Origin: Selenihalanaerobacter shriftii
GTDB lineage: Bacteria; Bacillota; Halanaerobiia; Halobacteroidales; Acetohalobiaceae
Assembly: GCF_900167185.1 (NCBI RefSeq)
Contig: NZ_FUWM01000004.1
Coordinates: 124,001 to 188,000, forward strand
Reading direction: 5' to 3'
DNA: 64,000 nt
Below are positions 1-11,408 of the stretch, one piece after another (within the stretch, counting starts at the first letter, position 1; every line of letters starts with the position of its first letter). Position numbers and translations under genes: made by a program. The notes under the pieces were generated by a model, which did no database searches, was not told the DNA's origin, and saw only the letters and a list, made by a program, of their open reading frames with translations.

Positions 1-573
1 AGTCATAACTCGATCAGCAATTAATAACTTACCATAATAGCTAAATTTAGGTCTAACTATAGTCTTCTCCGCTGTAATTTCATCATTCTTATTAGAAAAT
101 AATAATTCTAAAGATTCCATTAAGTAACCAGAAAAGTTAGGCTTAACTTCGACATTAGGCACAGGTATCACATGCTTCCCTTCCTTTTGCCGTTGCTGCT
201 TAGCCATCTCCATTTCTTCAGGTGAAGCAATATCCTCAATTCTAATTATTTCCGTAGGATCTACTAAATCTAAAGCCTCAATAATTCTATAAATCATTTT
301 ATCAGAAGTACCTAAGATTAATATACTAGGCACATCAGAACTATGAATGATACTCTTAATTTCTCTAGCATGCTCTTCTTCTATAAAAATAGCTCTTTTT
401 ACAGCTTTAATCTTGTTATCTTCCTGTTTAGCAGATTTTCCACCTATCACTTTACTACCTTTAATTAAAAGTCCATCGTCTATAATGTAATCTATATTAT
501 TACCATACGCTACCATCCGCGCTCGATGACTCTTACCAGTTCCACTCGAACCTACTAATGCATATACATCCAT
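1..573 (-). CDS. P-loop NTPase of unknown function, 3' end cut by window edge
   Basis: The frame is open from an ATG at 573 to the window edge (191 codons), so the C-terminus is missing. A Walker A motif (GSSGTGKS) lies at residues 8-15, immediately after the first beta strand, so this is probably a small nucleotide-binding protein. Other visible motifs are an IDDGLLIKG segment, LILGTSDKM and KHVIPVPNVE. No signal peptide or membrane segment is visible. A purine-rich ribosome-binding stretch (GGTGGGAG) precedes the ATG. The last visible residues (RPKFSYYGKLLIADRVMT) hint at an Asp23/Gls24-like tail, but this is only an impression. The MFS gene follows 35 bp after the point where the start region of this gene lies. 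I do not recognise a function. Confidence 0.75.
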   Translation of the reverse strand, partial: MDVYALVGSSGTGKSHRARMVAYGNNIDYIIDDGLLIKGSKVIGGKSAKQEDNKIKAVKRAIFIEEEHAREIKSIIHSSDVPSILILGTSDKMIYRIIEALDLVDPTEIIRIEDIASPEEMEMAKQQRQKEGKHVIPVPNVEVKPNFSGYLMESLELLFSNKNDEITAEKTIVRPKFSYYGKLLIADRVMT

Positions 574-607
574 TCTCCCACCTCAGATAATTAATAAATA
601 TTACTCT

Positions 608-1900
608 TTACTTATTATATCTCGGTTCTGTTACATAATTCATTAAAACAAACCAACCAGCAGCCATTGCACTTCCAGCTAAAGTAAATGCCGTAAAGTA
701 ACCAAATAGATCAACTAATAAACCACCAGACATTGTAATTATAGTTACTGCTATTCCTGCTAATGAATTAGTTACTCCTACATAAGTAGAGACTTCTTCT
801 TGAGGACAAAATTCAGGGATAATATTTAATAAAGAGATTCTATTAGCACCTAAAGCAAATCCACTAAATACGAATACTAAATAAAAGAAGGTAACATTCT
901 TAGCTAAAATAGCTGTAACTATGGCTAAAATATTCAACACAGCTCCCCATTCTAAGACTATTTTATGACCTTTTTTATCACCTACCCAACCCCAAAATAG
1001 ATATGCAAGAGCTTGAGAAGATAATAGAATTGTTGTAAAGTAACCAACAATTTTATCACTAACTCCTAGAAGATCAATTCCTGCTGCCGTATATAAACCA
1101 TTTGCCATCCAGAAAAATTGAATCAAGATATTTGCTATTAAATAATTACGATAATTATCATCTTGTTTAATTAATTTCGGTAATGCACTAAAGTATTCCT
1201 TCAAACTCTTTTTCTCATTATTTATTGGATAAACCGGTTCTTTAGAACCCCAAACAAAAGTATAAGAAATAGTCGTTCCTATAAATGCAAGTCCAAATAA
1301 ATAAACAAAATTTAAAGGAAAAGCATACTCTTTTAATATCCATCCAGCTGCCAGTGCTCCTAAAATCCCTAATATTCTACCTATAAAACTTCTAGTGCCA
1401 AAGAATTTGCCCCGCTTATCAGTTGGTATTATCTTAGAGATAAAACCAAACCAAATTGGTGTAAAGAAACCAGAAGAAAACGCATAGATAGTAAAGAAAA
1501 TAAAGAAACCTATTAATAACATAGTTTCTGATTGATCAGCCAGAAAAAAAGTGCTTAAAGCCATCCCTAACCAAGCAATACGTTGTAAACTTCCTATAAG
1601 TAATACATACTTTTTCTTCTTTTTCTTACCTTCTACTAACTTTGCAGAAATAATTTGAGGAATATAGTTTCCTAAACGATCAATTCCAACAATTAAACTA
1701 ACTAAAAAAGTTACGTTAGTTAACTTTTTAATAAACAACGGTAAAATTGTCTGCATGGAAACAAAACTTTTTCCGAAAGCAAAGAAAGCTCCATCTAGCG
1801 TATTTAAAGTAAAGTTTCTTTTAAAATTCTGCTCTACTTTTTGATTAAATTCTTTTAAGTCTTCATCTGATGCCTGTCCTGCATTATCCTGTCGTGCCAT
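608..1900 (-). CDS. MFS transporter
   Basis: A 430-residue integral membrane protein with about 12 hydrophobic segments, the usual size and topology of the major facilitator superfamily. A hydrophilic N-terminal tail of about 30 residues precedes the first helix. The basic KKKKKK stretch near residue 95 fits a cytoplasmic loop, and the DKRGKFFG and GDKKGHK segments resemble the basic inter-helix loops typical of MFS. The start has a GGAGG ribosome-binding site 9 bases upstream. The gene stands alone, with the P-loop gene downstream and a 300-bp gap upstream. The substrate cannot be read from the sequence; drug or sugar efflux or uptake are equally possible. Confidence 0.85.
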   Translation of the reverse strand: MARQDNAGQASDEDLKEFNQKVEQNFKRNFTLNTLDGAFFAFGKSFVSMQTILPLFIKKLTNVTFLVSLIVGIDRLGNYIPQIISAKLVEGKKKKKKYVLLIGSLQRIAWLGMALSTFFLADQSETMLLIGFFIFFTIYAFSSGFFTPIWFGFISKIIPTDKRGKFFGTRSFIGRILGILGALAAGWILKEYAFPLNFVYLFGLAFIGTTISYTFVWGSKEPVYPINNEKKSLKEYFSALPKLIKQDDNYRNYLIANILIQFFWMANGLYTAAGIDLLGVSDKIVGYFTTILLSSQALAYLFWGWVGDKKGHKIVLEWGAVLNILAIVTAILAKNVTFFYLVFVFSGFALGANRISLLNIIPEFCPQEEVSTYVGVTNSLAGIAVTIITMSGGLLVDLFGYFTAFTLAGSAMAAGWFVLMNYVTEPRYNK

Positions 1901-2086
1901 TTTTAACTACTGCCTCCATTCTTTATAATATGCTCTAACTATTTTAAAATTATTATTACTTCATATTTCTTCACTATATCCTTCATGCCTTTGTTGAATG
2001 TTTACAATTAACCCTCGGTTATATACTAATTTAGTTACATACAGGAGGATGTGGTTAAAAATATAGTTATTCTATTATTAAACTAA

Positions 2087-2118
2087 TTCACCTAGCCTAA
2101 AAATCAAGGCTAGGTGAA
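2087..2118 (-). terminator. Rho-independent terminator after the DUF1302 gene
   Basis: A perfect 11-bp stem (arms 2087-2097 and 2108-2118) with a 10-base loop lies about 80 bp downstream of the DUF1302 gene and is followed on the minus strand by a moderately T-rich run. It probably ends the marR-mmpL-lolA-DUF1302 transcript. Its core resembles stem-loops at 30981 and 33105. The rest of the gap 1901-2200 holds no gene that I can support. Confidence 0.6.
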
Positions 2119-2200
2119 GAATTTTAAGCAAGACTGGTTACAATGTTATGTGAAATTCTTAATTCCATTTGTGATTAATCTACACTTATCTCTAACTTTT

Positions 2201-3646
2201 CTAGAAATCATGGCTTAAATTCAGTTCAGCATAATCATTGTTGTCAAATTGACCAAAAGTAGTATCTTCATCTCCATTAAATATCTTATAATTAAATGTA
2301 ATACTTGTATTATCTTCTACCACAAATTCTATTTCATTATTTAACATATAATCGTGATCTTCTAAATTATAAACAAAGCTCACTTCTGGTAATATTGTTT
2401 CATATTTAAATGAATCTGACACTTTAAAAACTAGCATATTAGTAAAATAGTCTCCATCTTCATCATACTCAATATCTAATGGATTATCTTCTATCTTATC
2501 ATCATCTAAGATTAATTCACTCTTTAATTGAGCATTTACATTTATATTATGTAAAGGTAAATCCCTATCTCCACCAATTAGCCAAGCAATTTTATTATTA
2601 TGCACCTCTGGATTGTCGCCATCAGTGTCATCAGTTAAGTAATAAGCTAATTCAGCTCGTGAATTAATCCCAGCAATTACTGAACTAAACTCTGTTCCAA
2701 ATACATCTACTTCATCATAATGTGGATCTATTTCTTTTAATTGGACCTGAATAGTATTTGCACTATCCACTGTGGGGCTCATTAATTCTTGCTTAATTGC
2801 TGCTATTGCCTGGTTATTCATACTTGGAGTTCGTAACCTTCCATGATAATAGGAAACCCCATAATCATAACCGCTTTTAGAATTAGTATATCTAATTCCA
2901 AATTGACCGTCATCTGAATCATTATATTCCGGCATTTCCACTGCTTCTTTCACTTGTGATTCCGTAGCAAATGGAGACTTTATTAATGTTGATTTCAACA
3001 CCATCATACCAGCCATATCACTTGTAACCCAATCGCCTTCATTAGGAATTTGATTAGGTCCAAACTCTGGAGTATAAACTACTTCTAAGGTGCCCAAACC
3101 TAGATAATAATTTAATTTTATCATCTCTTCACCTAATTTACGATCTAAGTAATCCTGGTTTACAAAATCTATTAAGTCTTCACCATTTAAGTTGTCTACA
3201 ACATGTAATTTATCACCTTTACCCCAAACAACTTTCTTCTTCCCTAGCTCAATCTCATGTGTATCGTAATAAAATCTAACAAAAGCTTCTTCAACAATGT
3301 CAGAAGCATCACCATCATCACTAAAATTAAACTTACCCTCAAAATCATAATTAGCAGCTTCATATCCTAAATCTAATTCTAATGCTGCTGATTTATCAGT
3401 ATCATCTTCATGGATGAAATCTCTATAATCTAATTCTATAGTCCCACCTATATCCCAAGTTGAACTACTACCAAAACTATTACTATTTTCTCCAAATGAA
3501 CTCTCAAACCCAGCATCACTGAAACTACTCTCTTCTGTAGAAGAACTATTACCTTCATCAAAAGCACTTTCAGCCGCTAAAATATTTGTTGAAAAGACTA
3601 AGGTCATAAGTAATACTAATACCCCAACCATTACTCGCTTACTCAT
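2201..3646 (-). CDS. Predicted outer-membrane beta-barrel protein, DUF1302-like
   Basis: A 481-residue exported protein. A signal peptide (residues 1-25, cleavage after ILAA) is followed by a Ser/Phe/Gly/Glu-rich segment (about 26-65) and then by alternating beta strands. The stretch around residues 125-165 (ELGKKKVVWGKGDKLHVVDN) matches the WG-x-D-x-L-x-V-x-D-x-x-N pattern of DUF1302 proteins. The protein ends in LSHDF; a terminal aromatic residue is the usual BAM recognition signal of outer-membrane barrels. It is the last gene of the operon after the MMPL exporter and LolA-like gene, the same trio seen with DUF1302/DUF1329/RND clusters in Proteobacteria. The role is inferred to be the outer-membrane step of lipid or hydrophobic-compound export. 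A strong ribosome-binding site (GAGGAGGGGG) precedes the ATG. Confidence 0.72.
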   Translation of the reverse strand: MSKRVMVGVLVLLMTLVFSTNILAAESAFDEGNSSSTEESSFSDAGFESSFGENSNSFGSSSTWDIGGTIELDYRDFIHEDDTDKSAALELDLGYEAANYDFEGKFNFSDDGDASDIVEEAFVRFYYDTHEIELGKKKVVWGKGDKLHVVDNLNGEDLIDFVNQDYLDRKLGEEMIKLNYYLGLGTLEVVYTPEFGPNQIPNEGDWVTSDMAGMMVLKSTLIKSPFATESQVKEAVEMPEYNDSDDGQFGIRYTNSKSGYDYGVSYYHGRLRTPSMNNQAIAAIKQELMSPTVDSANTIQVQLKEIDPHYDEVDVFGTEFSSVIAGINSRAELAYYLTDDTDGDNPEVHNNKIAWLIGGDRDLPLHNINVNAQLKSELILDDDKIEDNPLDIEYDEDGDYFTNMLVFKVSDSFKYETILPEVSFVYNLEDHDYMLNNEIEFVVEDNTSITFNYKIFNGDEDTTFGQFDNNDYAELNLSHDF

Positions 3647-3695
3647 AATCCCCCTCCTCTCTCAATAAAAAGTAACTCATAGCTTTAACCCTGAT

Positions 3696-3722
3696 CCTAA
3701 CACTGTCACTGCCACAGACATT
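3696..3722. repeat. Dispersed CTGTCACTG-type repeat
   Basis: The short gap between the DUF1302 and LolA-like genes contains CACTGTCACTGCCACAGACA, made of reiterated CACTG/CAGTG words. Similar sequence occurs near 30826, 31086, 33005 and 54450, always between or at the ends of genes. Confidence 0.5.
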
Positions 3723-3736
3723 CATAACTAACATTC

Positions 3737-4543
3737 TTATCTTCCAGTTTTTAAGAATCTTTGTGTGAATCTAGCAGAAGATATTCTCTTGTTATACTCT
3801 ATATAAGGATTTCCTGACTTATTGCGTTTAATATATAACCTTGTAGAATGACCTGTCTCTTTATCCTCCATAATAGTACTGAATATAGTCCAAATTCCAT
3901 TTACCTTCTTAATATTCTGCTTTACTTTAAGTAACTTTTGAACCTCTCCTGTCTGCTTACTGTACATTTCAATTTTAACTGGTATAGAATGTTTCTTTGT
4001 TATCCAAGAAATTCTTTTAGCATATTGGGAAGCTTCCATATCTTTAGGAACTGACTTTACTACATAACATTCATACTTTCCTAATTTCTCTGTTCGTAAT
4101 AATTTATGATCATCCTCTGCTACCTCTCTAGTCTCCATATCATCATAAGTAAAATCAGATCCCATAAAAGAACTATCTCCTTCAGAAGATGAAATTCTTC
4201 TTACTCGACCTAATGCCGGCAAGTATATCCATTTGTCATCATCACGATTAGCATTCTCTATTTGTAAAAATCTCGTACCTTTTACTGCTGCTGGTGCCTT
4301 AAATTCCATAACTGTCTTCATTAAATCTTTTTCTTGATTATAAATCTCACCCCAAACTTCAATAACTCTTCTTTTAACCTCTCCATCCTTTTCTATTAAA
4401 TCCATACCCATTAAAGCATGCATTGAATCTCCTGTAGCTCTATCATCTACTTTCTGCATTACCTCTTTTCCGTTCATCGCCAATACATTCATACTCATAC
4501 TTAAAACTAAAATCAATACTAATCCCACAGTTATCTTCTTCAT
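3737..4543 (-). CDS. LolA-like outer-membrane lipoprotein-sorting family protein
   Basis: A 268-residue exported protein with a signal peptide (residues 1-22, MNVLA followed by MNGKEV). The central segment, with KWIYLPALGRVRRI and then FMGSDFTYDDM (about residues 103-138), is the diagnostic signature of the LolA-like family annotated as outer membrane lipoprotein-sorting protein (PF17131). Family members adopt a LolA/LppX-type half-barrel that shields a lipid chain in the periplasm. The gene lies between the RND/MMPL exporter (41 bp upstream) and the DUF1302 barrel, so it is probably the periplasmic shuttle of that system. An AGGAGG ribosome-binding site precedes the ATG. The cargo is unknown. 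Confidence 0.85.
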   Translation of the reverse strand: MKKITVGLVLILVLSMSMNVLAMNGKEVMQKVDDRATGDSMHALMGMDLIEKDGEVKRRVIEVWGEIYNQEKDLMKTVMEFKAPAAVKGTRFLQIENANRDDDKWIYLPALGRVRRISSSEGDSSFMGSDFTYDDMETREVAEDDHKLLRTEKLGKYECYVVKSVPKDMEASQYAKRISWITKKHSIPVKIEMYSKQTGEVQKLLKVKQNIKKVNGIWTIFSTIMEDKETGHSTRLYIKRNKSGNPYIEYNKRISSARFTQRFLKTGR

Positions 4544-4583
4544 AACTAAATTACCTCCTTTTATTTATAAACTCTCAATTTAA

Positions 4584-7379
4584 TTAACCACTATAATTAG
4601 TATCATTTACACTATTACCAAATCCACCTTGCTTCGTCACAAACTTAGGTTGGAATAAATTAAGCAATACTGGTAAAACTGTCATAGAAGCAAGAGAGGA
4701 TGTAACCATAGTTACACTTACTAATAACCCTAAATTAACCAGCGGTATAAAGTTAGAAAATAGAAGTACAGCAAATCCAGCTGCTACAGAAATCGCATTA
4801 AAGATAATAGCTTTCCCAGCTGTAGTTAAAGTATTGTGAGTCACTACTGTTAAATCATTACTTCTTTTCCTTTCATAACTATAAGCTGATAAAAAGTGAA
4901 CAGTATAGTCAACTCCAATTCCAATAGCTATCGAGGCAACCATTGAAGTTCCTACATCCAGCTTAATTCCTGCAAAACCCATAATTCCAAAGTTAATCAG
5001 CAATGAAAATGCTAACGGAATTATACCAAATATCCCCGCTACAAATGACCTATAAGAAATTGTTACAATTAAGAAGACAATTACCAAAGAAACTATTATA
5101 CTTAATATCTGACTTGAAACTATTAAATTATTAACAGCCAATGACATATTCACATGACCTGCTACTGAAGTTTTATAACCTTCTGGGAAATTAGTCTCTA
5201 CATATTGGTTAATATCTTTTTGAATCTTTTTAGCCACTATATTGCTTCCAGTCTTTAATTGTAACATCATTCTAGCCTTAGATGGCTCTAATTGATCATT
5301 AATATAATCATCTAGGCTTCCTGAATATAATAACAGATATTGAGAAACTAAATTCTTTAAACCTTTCTTTGTTTTGGCTGGATATTTAGTCGGATCATAT
5401 GGTACCTCGTTATATGCCTCTCCTTTATAATTCAACTCTTTATTTATAGACTGTACTAATTCTTCTCCAGTTAAATTCAATCTTTTTGCTTTTACTAATG
5501 ACTTATTTAATAAAGTAATTAAATCCTTCTCTGATATATTACGGTTAGAAGGAGCTTTTTCAAAACTACCCTGTTGATTAGTATTAGCTTCATTCTTTTT
5601 ATTAGAGTTTATAGTGCTTTCTTGCCCAAAGTCACTTGTGGTCTCCTTACCAAAACTACTTGTAGTCTCTTCTCCAAAGTTACTTGTAGTCTCCTCATCA
5701 AAGTTACTCGTAGTTTCCTTTCCAAAATCACTTGTACTCTCTTCTCCAAAGCTGCCAGTAGTCTCATTACCAAAGTTACTTGTAGTTTCATTACTAATCA
5801 CTGAATCCTGTTTAGAATCTTCCATTTCTTCTTGAGGATAATGCATAACTTTATTCATACGTTTAATAAAATTAGCAAAAGAAGTTACCTTCCCTACTTC
5901 TTTATGATTCCTCTTTAAATAACCACCTAAATCATCCATAGCTTTTAATACATCTGGATCAGTTAAACTACCTTTACCTTTACCTTTACCTTCTCCTTCA
6001 ACTAAAACATTAAGTATATTGGTACCACTAAAATGATTATTAATAAATTTATCAGCTTTTCTAATATCTGTAGTCTCTTTAAACATTTCCACCATTATAC
6101 TATCAGTTACTATCTGCGACATTCCTACTGCTGAAAGAATAATAATTACTAATATTAATGTCAAAAAGCCGATCCTATTCTGAGCCAGATAATCATATAA
6201 ACTAGTTGTAATCTTATTTAATATACTTTCTTTATCTGTAGAATTCTTACTATAGCTTGATTTCTTATGTCTTACAATAAGTATAGCAGGTATTAAAGTA
6301 ATCGCTACTATTAATGCTGTAGCAACTCCAATAGCAGTAAAAATACCAAAATCTCTAATAGGAACTATATTACTCGTAGCTAATGAACCAAATCCTGCTA
6401 TTGTTGTAATTCCTGCTAAAAATACAGGCTTCCCTACTTTACTAACAGTCTCTAATACTATCTCTGTATGCTCTATCTCTGTTAATTCTGCTTCTTTCCG
6501 ACTTCGAATATCGTCATAATAATGACTAATTATATGTATACCATAAGTGCTACCAACAGCTACTAACAATACTGGTATAACTGTTGAGACCATTGTTAAG
6601 TTTATGCCTAACATAGCCATAATTCCTAAAGACCAGACTGTACTTATTAATACAGTCATTATCGGCATAACTACTCCACCTATGTTTTTAAATGAAAGAA
6701 ATAATGCGATTAATACTACAAGTATAACGAAAGGAATTAATCTCTTCACATCACTCTGCATATTCTTCCCCATCAACACATTAACTGCTGGGGTTCCTGC
6801 CACATACATTTCTAAATTACTCTTTTTATATTTCTTTAATTTATCTTTAACTTTAAAATAGACTGCTTCTTTTTCCTTGATAGTAAGTCCTGGATTCAAT
6901 TTAATCATGAGTTGAGTAGCCTTAAAATCACTTGAATAAAAGTTATTTTTATAAAGGTCCCAAGAAATCAATTTTCTCTTTAAATCAAATAACTTCTGTC
7001 TATTTTCAGGAACTTTCTTAGCTAATTCAGCAACTTTCATTCCTTCTGAAGTTCCATCAATGTAATCAGTATTTGTAATAGAATCGATTTCATCTACATG
7101 CTTTATCATTTCAAATTCATCTGTCATCTTTTTAACTAAAGCTACATTCTCTTTTGTAAAAATAGTACCCCGCTTTACATTAATAGCCACTACTATTCTA
7201 TCTGAACTACCATAAATCTTCTCCATCTCATCATTAGCAACCCTAGCCGGATGGTCTTGAGGTAAAAATATCTCAAATTCATTATTTATCTTTAGCTTAG
7301 GAAGTTGAGTAGCAAAAAATCCAGTTATGATCAGGATTACTAATATAACTATCCAAGAATGTTTAAAAATTTTCCTCAT
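4584..7379 (-). CDS. RND superfamily exporter, MMPL type, with octapeptide-repeat loop
   Basis: A 931-residue inner-membrane protein with the duplicated RND/MMPL plan: one helix (about 10-27), a periplasmic domain, a six-helix block (about 213-425), a second periplasmic domain and a second helix block (about 740-905). The family moves lipids or other hydrophobic molecules using proton flux; conserved helix segments such as IAIGIGVDYTVHFLSAY are present. The second periplasmic domain contains a low-complexity insert at about residues 529-586, made of the octad E-T-T-S-N-F-G-E, and the C-terminus is again G/F/N-rich. The gene follows marR by 33 bp and precedes the LolA-like and DUF1302 genes. 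MarR is the likely regulator. The substrate is unknown. Confidence 0.88.
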   Translation of the reverse strand: MRKIFKHSWIVILVILIITGFFATQLPKLKINNEFEIFLPQDHPARVANDEMEKIYGSSDRIVVAINVKRGTIFTKENVALVKKMTDEFEMIKHVDEIDSITNTDYIDGTSEGMKVAELAKKVPENRQKLFDLKRKLISWDLYKNNFYSSDFKATQLMIKLNPGLTIKEKEAVYFKVKDKLKKYKKSNLEMYVAGTPAVNVLMGKNMQSDVKRLIPFVILVVLIALFLSFKNIGGVVMPIMTVLISTVWSLGIMAMLGINLTMVSTVIPVLLVAVGSTYGIHIISHYYDDIRSRKEAELTEIEHTEIVLETVSKVGKPVFLAGITTIAGFGSLATSNIVPIRDFGIFTAIGVATALIVAITLIPAILIVRHKKSSYSKNSTDKESILNKITTSLYDYLAQNRIGFLTLILVIIILSAVGMSQIVTDSIMVEMFKETTDIRKADKFINNHFSGTNILNVLVEGEGKGKGKGSLTDPDVLKAMDDLGGYLKRNHKEVGKVTSFANFIKRMNKVMHYPQEEMEDSKQDSVISNETTSNFGNETTGSFGEESTSDFGKETTSNFDEETTSNFGEETTSSFGKETTSDFGQESTINSNKKNEANTNQQGSFEKAPSNRNISEKDLITLLNKSLVKAKRLNLTGEELVQSINKELNYKGEAYNEVPYDPTKYPAKTKKGLKNLVSQYLLLYSGSLDDYINDQLEPSKARMMLQLKTGSNIVAKKIQKDINQYVETNFPEGYKTSVAGHVNMSLAVNNLIVSSQILSIIVSLVIVFLIVTISYRSFVAGIFGIIPLAFSLLINFGIMGFAGIKLDVGTSMVASIAIGIGVDYTVHFLSAYSYERKRSNDLTVVTHNTLTTAGKAIIFNAISVAAGFAVLLFSNFIPLVNLGLLVSVTMVTSSLASMTVLPVLLNLFQPKFVTKQGGFGNSVNDTNYSG
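5622..5796 (-). repeat. In-frame 24-bp tandem repeat inside the MMPL gene
   Basis: About seven imperfect 24-bp units encode the octad (N/E/K)-E-(T/S)-T-(S/G)-(N/D/S)-F-(G/D). Wobble positions vary between units, so the repeat seems maintained at protein level. The repetition opens long frames in other phases, which are artefacts. Confidence 0.9.
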
Positions 7380-7412
7380 ATGTTCCCCTCCTCGTACTCA
7401 TTAGCTTCTTTC

Positions 7413-7841
7413 TTATTCATTCTTAACCTTATTAAACATCTTCTCTAAATTCTTTAAAATAACATCTACTTCTTTCTCTGGTATATCTTCTGTAATTAAA
7501 GTAAACCAACTCTGATATGTATTGCTAATTATTGATTTTATACTATTAGCTTTATCATTAAGATGTACTATGTATACTCTCTTATCTTCTGATGATTTCT
7601 TTCTTATAATGTAATCTTTATCAACAAGCTGCTTAATGACCCTAGAAATTGTTGCTTTATCTAATCCCATATCTATTGCTATTTCATCTTGATTAATTCC
7701 ATCTCCTTCACTATATAAATACATAAGTAAGCTAGCTTCACTGCTATTTAAATTATAGCTCGTCAATCTCTCTGAAATATATTTTCTATTATGTTTATAT
7801 ATCTTCGATAACCACTTACCAATAGGATAATTCAAACTCAT
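7413..7841 (-). CDS. MarR-family transcriptional regulator
   Basis: A 142-residue cytoplasmic winged-helix protein. The order is that of MarR: an N-terminal dimerisation helix, a helix-turn-helix around residues 52-80 (EIAIDMGLDKATISRVIKQL), and the wing with D-x-R-x-x-x-V (EDKRVYIVHL, about 90-99), then a C-terminal dimer helix. It is the first gene of the operon feeding the MMPL exporter, LolA-like and DUF1302 genes, so it probably represses its own operon in response to a ligand related to the exported compound. The AGAGGTGG ribosome-binding site is well placed. Family assignment is secure; ligand and operator are unknown. Confidence 0.88.
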   Translation of the reverse strand: MSLNYPIGKWLSKIYKHNRKYISERLTSYNLNSSEASLLMYLYSEGDGINQDEIAIDMGLDKATISRVIKQLVDKDYIIRKKSSEDKRVYIVHLNDKANSIKSIISNTYQSWFTLITEDIPEKEVDVILKNLEKMFNKVKNE

Positions 7842-7862
7842 ACTTCCACCTCTTTAAATTTC

Positions 7863-7876
7863 GTTGTTATTGCAAC
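7863..7876. promoter_or_regulatory. Possible MarR operator upstream of marR
   Basis: GTTGTTATTGCAAC, with GTTG/CAAC ends, lies 22 bp upstream of the marR start. It has the size and symmetry of a MarR-type half-site pair but the centre is not symmetric, so support is weak. Confidence 0.25.
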
Positions 7877-7939
7877 TATTATTCTAACATATAAATCTTA
7901 CATATTCAACTGTTTTTTCCCTTATATGGATACTTATCA

Positions 7940-7986
7940 AAAAAACAAAGTAGAATGATTAGTATATGTTAACCTAGGCATTCTAC
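7940..7986 (-). terminator. Terminator after ligA
   Basis: An 8-bp stem (GTAGAATG at 7950-7957 with CATTCTAC at 7979-7986) is followed on the minus strand by a long T run (plus-strand A run 7940-7947). It lies 65 bp downstream of the ligA stop. Confidence 0.7.
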
Positions 7987-8050
7987 CTTCTAATAATTTC
8001 TTATAAATTTATTTTGCTTTTCTATACTTATTAATTTATTATATTTAATA

Positions 8051-10111
<2,061 letters not shown>

Positions 10112-10174
10112 TTAAAATATTGTAACATTAATTAAAGAGGTTGTCTAGATAACTAACTTACTTATAAACCCCTC

Positions 10175-11371
10175 TCAATAAGCTGCATCAAAAATTGCAA
10201 CAACTTCTTCTTCAGTTGCCTTTCTTGGATTAGTTAAACTAGTAGTGTCTTTTAAAGCATTTTCTGCTAACAACTCAAAGTCCTCTGGTCGCACCTCTGT
10301 TTTTAAGTCTCTTAACCGCTGAGGGATATCAATATCTGTAGATAAAGTAATAATTGCATCAATAGCCTTATTAGCAGCTTCTCTAACTGATAAACCTGTA
10401 ATATTCTCCCCCATTGCTTCTGCAATATTAGCTAATCTTTGAGGATCTGCAATTAAATTGAATCTTTCTACATGCGGAAGTAAAATAGCATTACAAACTC
10501 CATGAGTTAAATCATAAAATCCACCTAATTGATGTGACATAGCATGTACTAAACCAAGTGAAGCATTATTAAATGCCATCCCTGCTAAGAATTGAGCATA
10601 TGCCATCTTATCTCTAGCTTCTAATCTCTCACCATTCGCTACTGCTTGTCTTAAATTCTGCGATATTAATTTAATAGACATTAAAGCTGCGGCATCAGTC
10701 AATGGTGAAGCAGAAGTGGACATATATGCTTCAATAGCATGAGTTAAAGCATCCATTCCTGTCTCTGCTGTCAATGCCGGCGGTTTCTTCATCATTAAAA
10801 GCGGATCATTAATAGCTACATTTGGAGTTAGCTTCCAATCAACAATAGACATCTTAACATATCTTTCTTCATCAGTGATAATGCAAAAATGTGTCATTTC
10901 ACTAGCAGTTCCAGCAGTGGTATTTACAGATACTAAAGGCATTGTAGGTTCTGTTGCTTGATTAGTGCCTTCATAATGATTAATTATACCTCCATTGGTA
11001 GCAACTAAAGAAATAGCTTTTGCACAATCATGAGCGCTTCCTCCCCCTATAGATACTAGAATATCACACTCCTTTATCTCTAATATATCTAATCCATCTT
11101 CTACATTTTCAACCGTTGGATTAGGTTTAACTCCATCAAAAATTTCGGTTTCTATATTAGCAGCTTTAATATAATCTACCACTTGATTTACAATCCCAAT
11201 TTTAATCAATTTTTTATCTGTTACAATTAAAGCTTTTGAACCTTTTAATTCTTTTATCTGTTCTCCTATTCTTTCAACTGCCCTTACTCCCATTAAAGTA
11301 ACTGGTGGCATATAATATTCATAAACTTTCTCCGTTGCAGAATCTTTCTCTGTTGCAGAAACTTTCTTCAT
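10175..11371 (-). CDS. Iron-containing alcohol dehydrogenase
   Basis: A group III (iron-dependent) NAD(P)-linked alcohol dehydrogenase of 398 residues, close to the family size. The NAD-binding GGGSAHDCAK motif and the metal-binding region (DALTHAIEAYMS, then HAMSHQLGGFYDLTHG with three His) are intact. It probably interconverts an aldehyde and an alcohol in fermentation. The ATG at 11371 is preferred over the GTG at 11380 because GAGGAGG then sits 8 bases upstream. The N-terminus carries a small duplication, SATEK-D-SATEK, before the conserved YYMPPVTLMG. A divergent LysR gene starts 138 bp away and its likely sites overlap the adh promoter, so that regulator probably controls this gene. Confidence 0.93.
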   Translation of the reverse strand: MKKVSATEKDSATEKVYEYYMPPVTLMGVRAVERIGEQIKELKGSKALIVTDKKLIKIGIVNQVVDYIKAANIETEIFDGVKPNPTVENVEDGLDILEIKECDILVSIGGGSAHDCAKAISLVATNGGIINHYEGTNQATEPTMPLVSVNTTAGTASEMTHFCIITDEERYVKMSIVDWKLTPNVAINDPLLMMKKPPALTAETGMDALTHAIEAYMSTSASPLTDAAALMSIKLISQNLRQAVANGERLEARDKMAYAQFLAGMAFNNASLGLVHAMSHQLGGFYDLTHGVCNAILLPHVERFNLIADPQRLANIAEAMGENITGLSVREAANKAIDAIITLSTDIDIPQRLRDLKTEVRPEDFELLAENALKDTTSLTNPRKATEEEVVAIFDAAY

Positions 11372-11408
11372 TACAGACACCTCCTCTTTTTATTTTATGA
11401 ATTTACTT

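Noticed and set aside
5574-5835. Several open frames on both strands across the MMPL repeat
   Set aside because: The 24-bp unit has no stop in several phases, so repetition opens every frame. They lack ribosome-binding sites and lie wholly inside the exporter gene.
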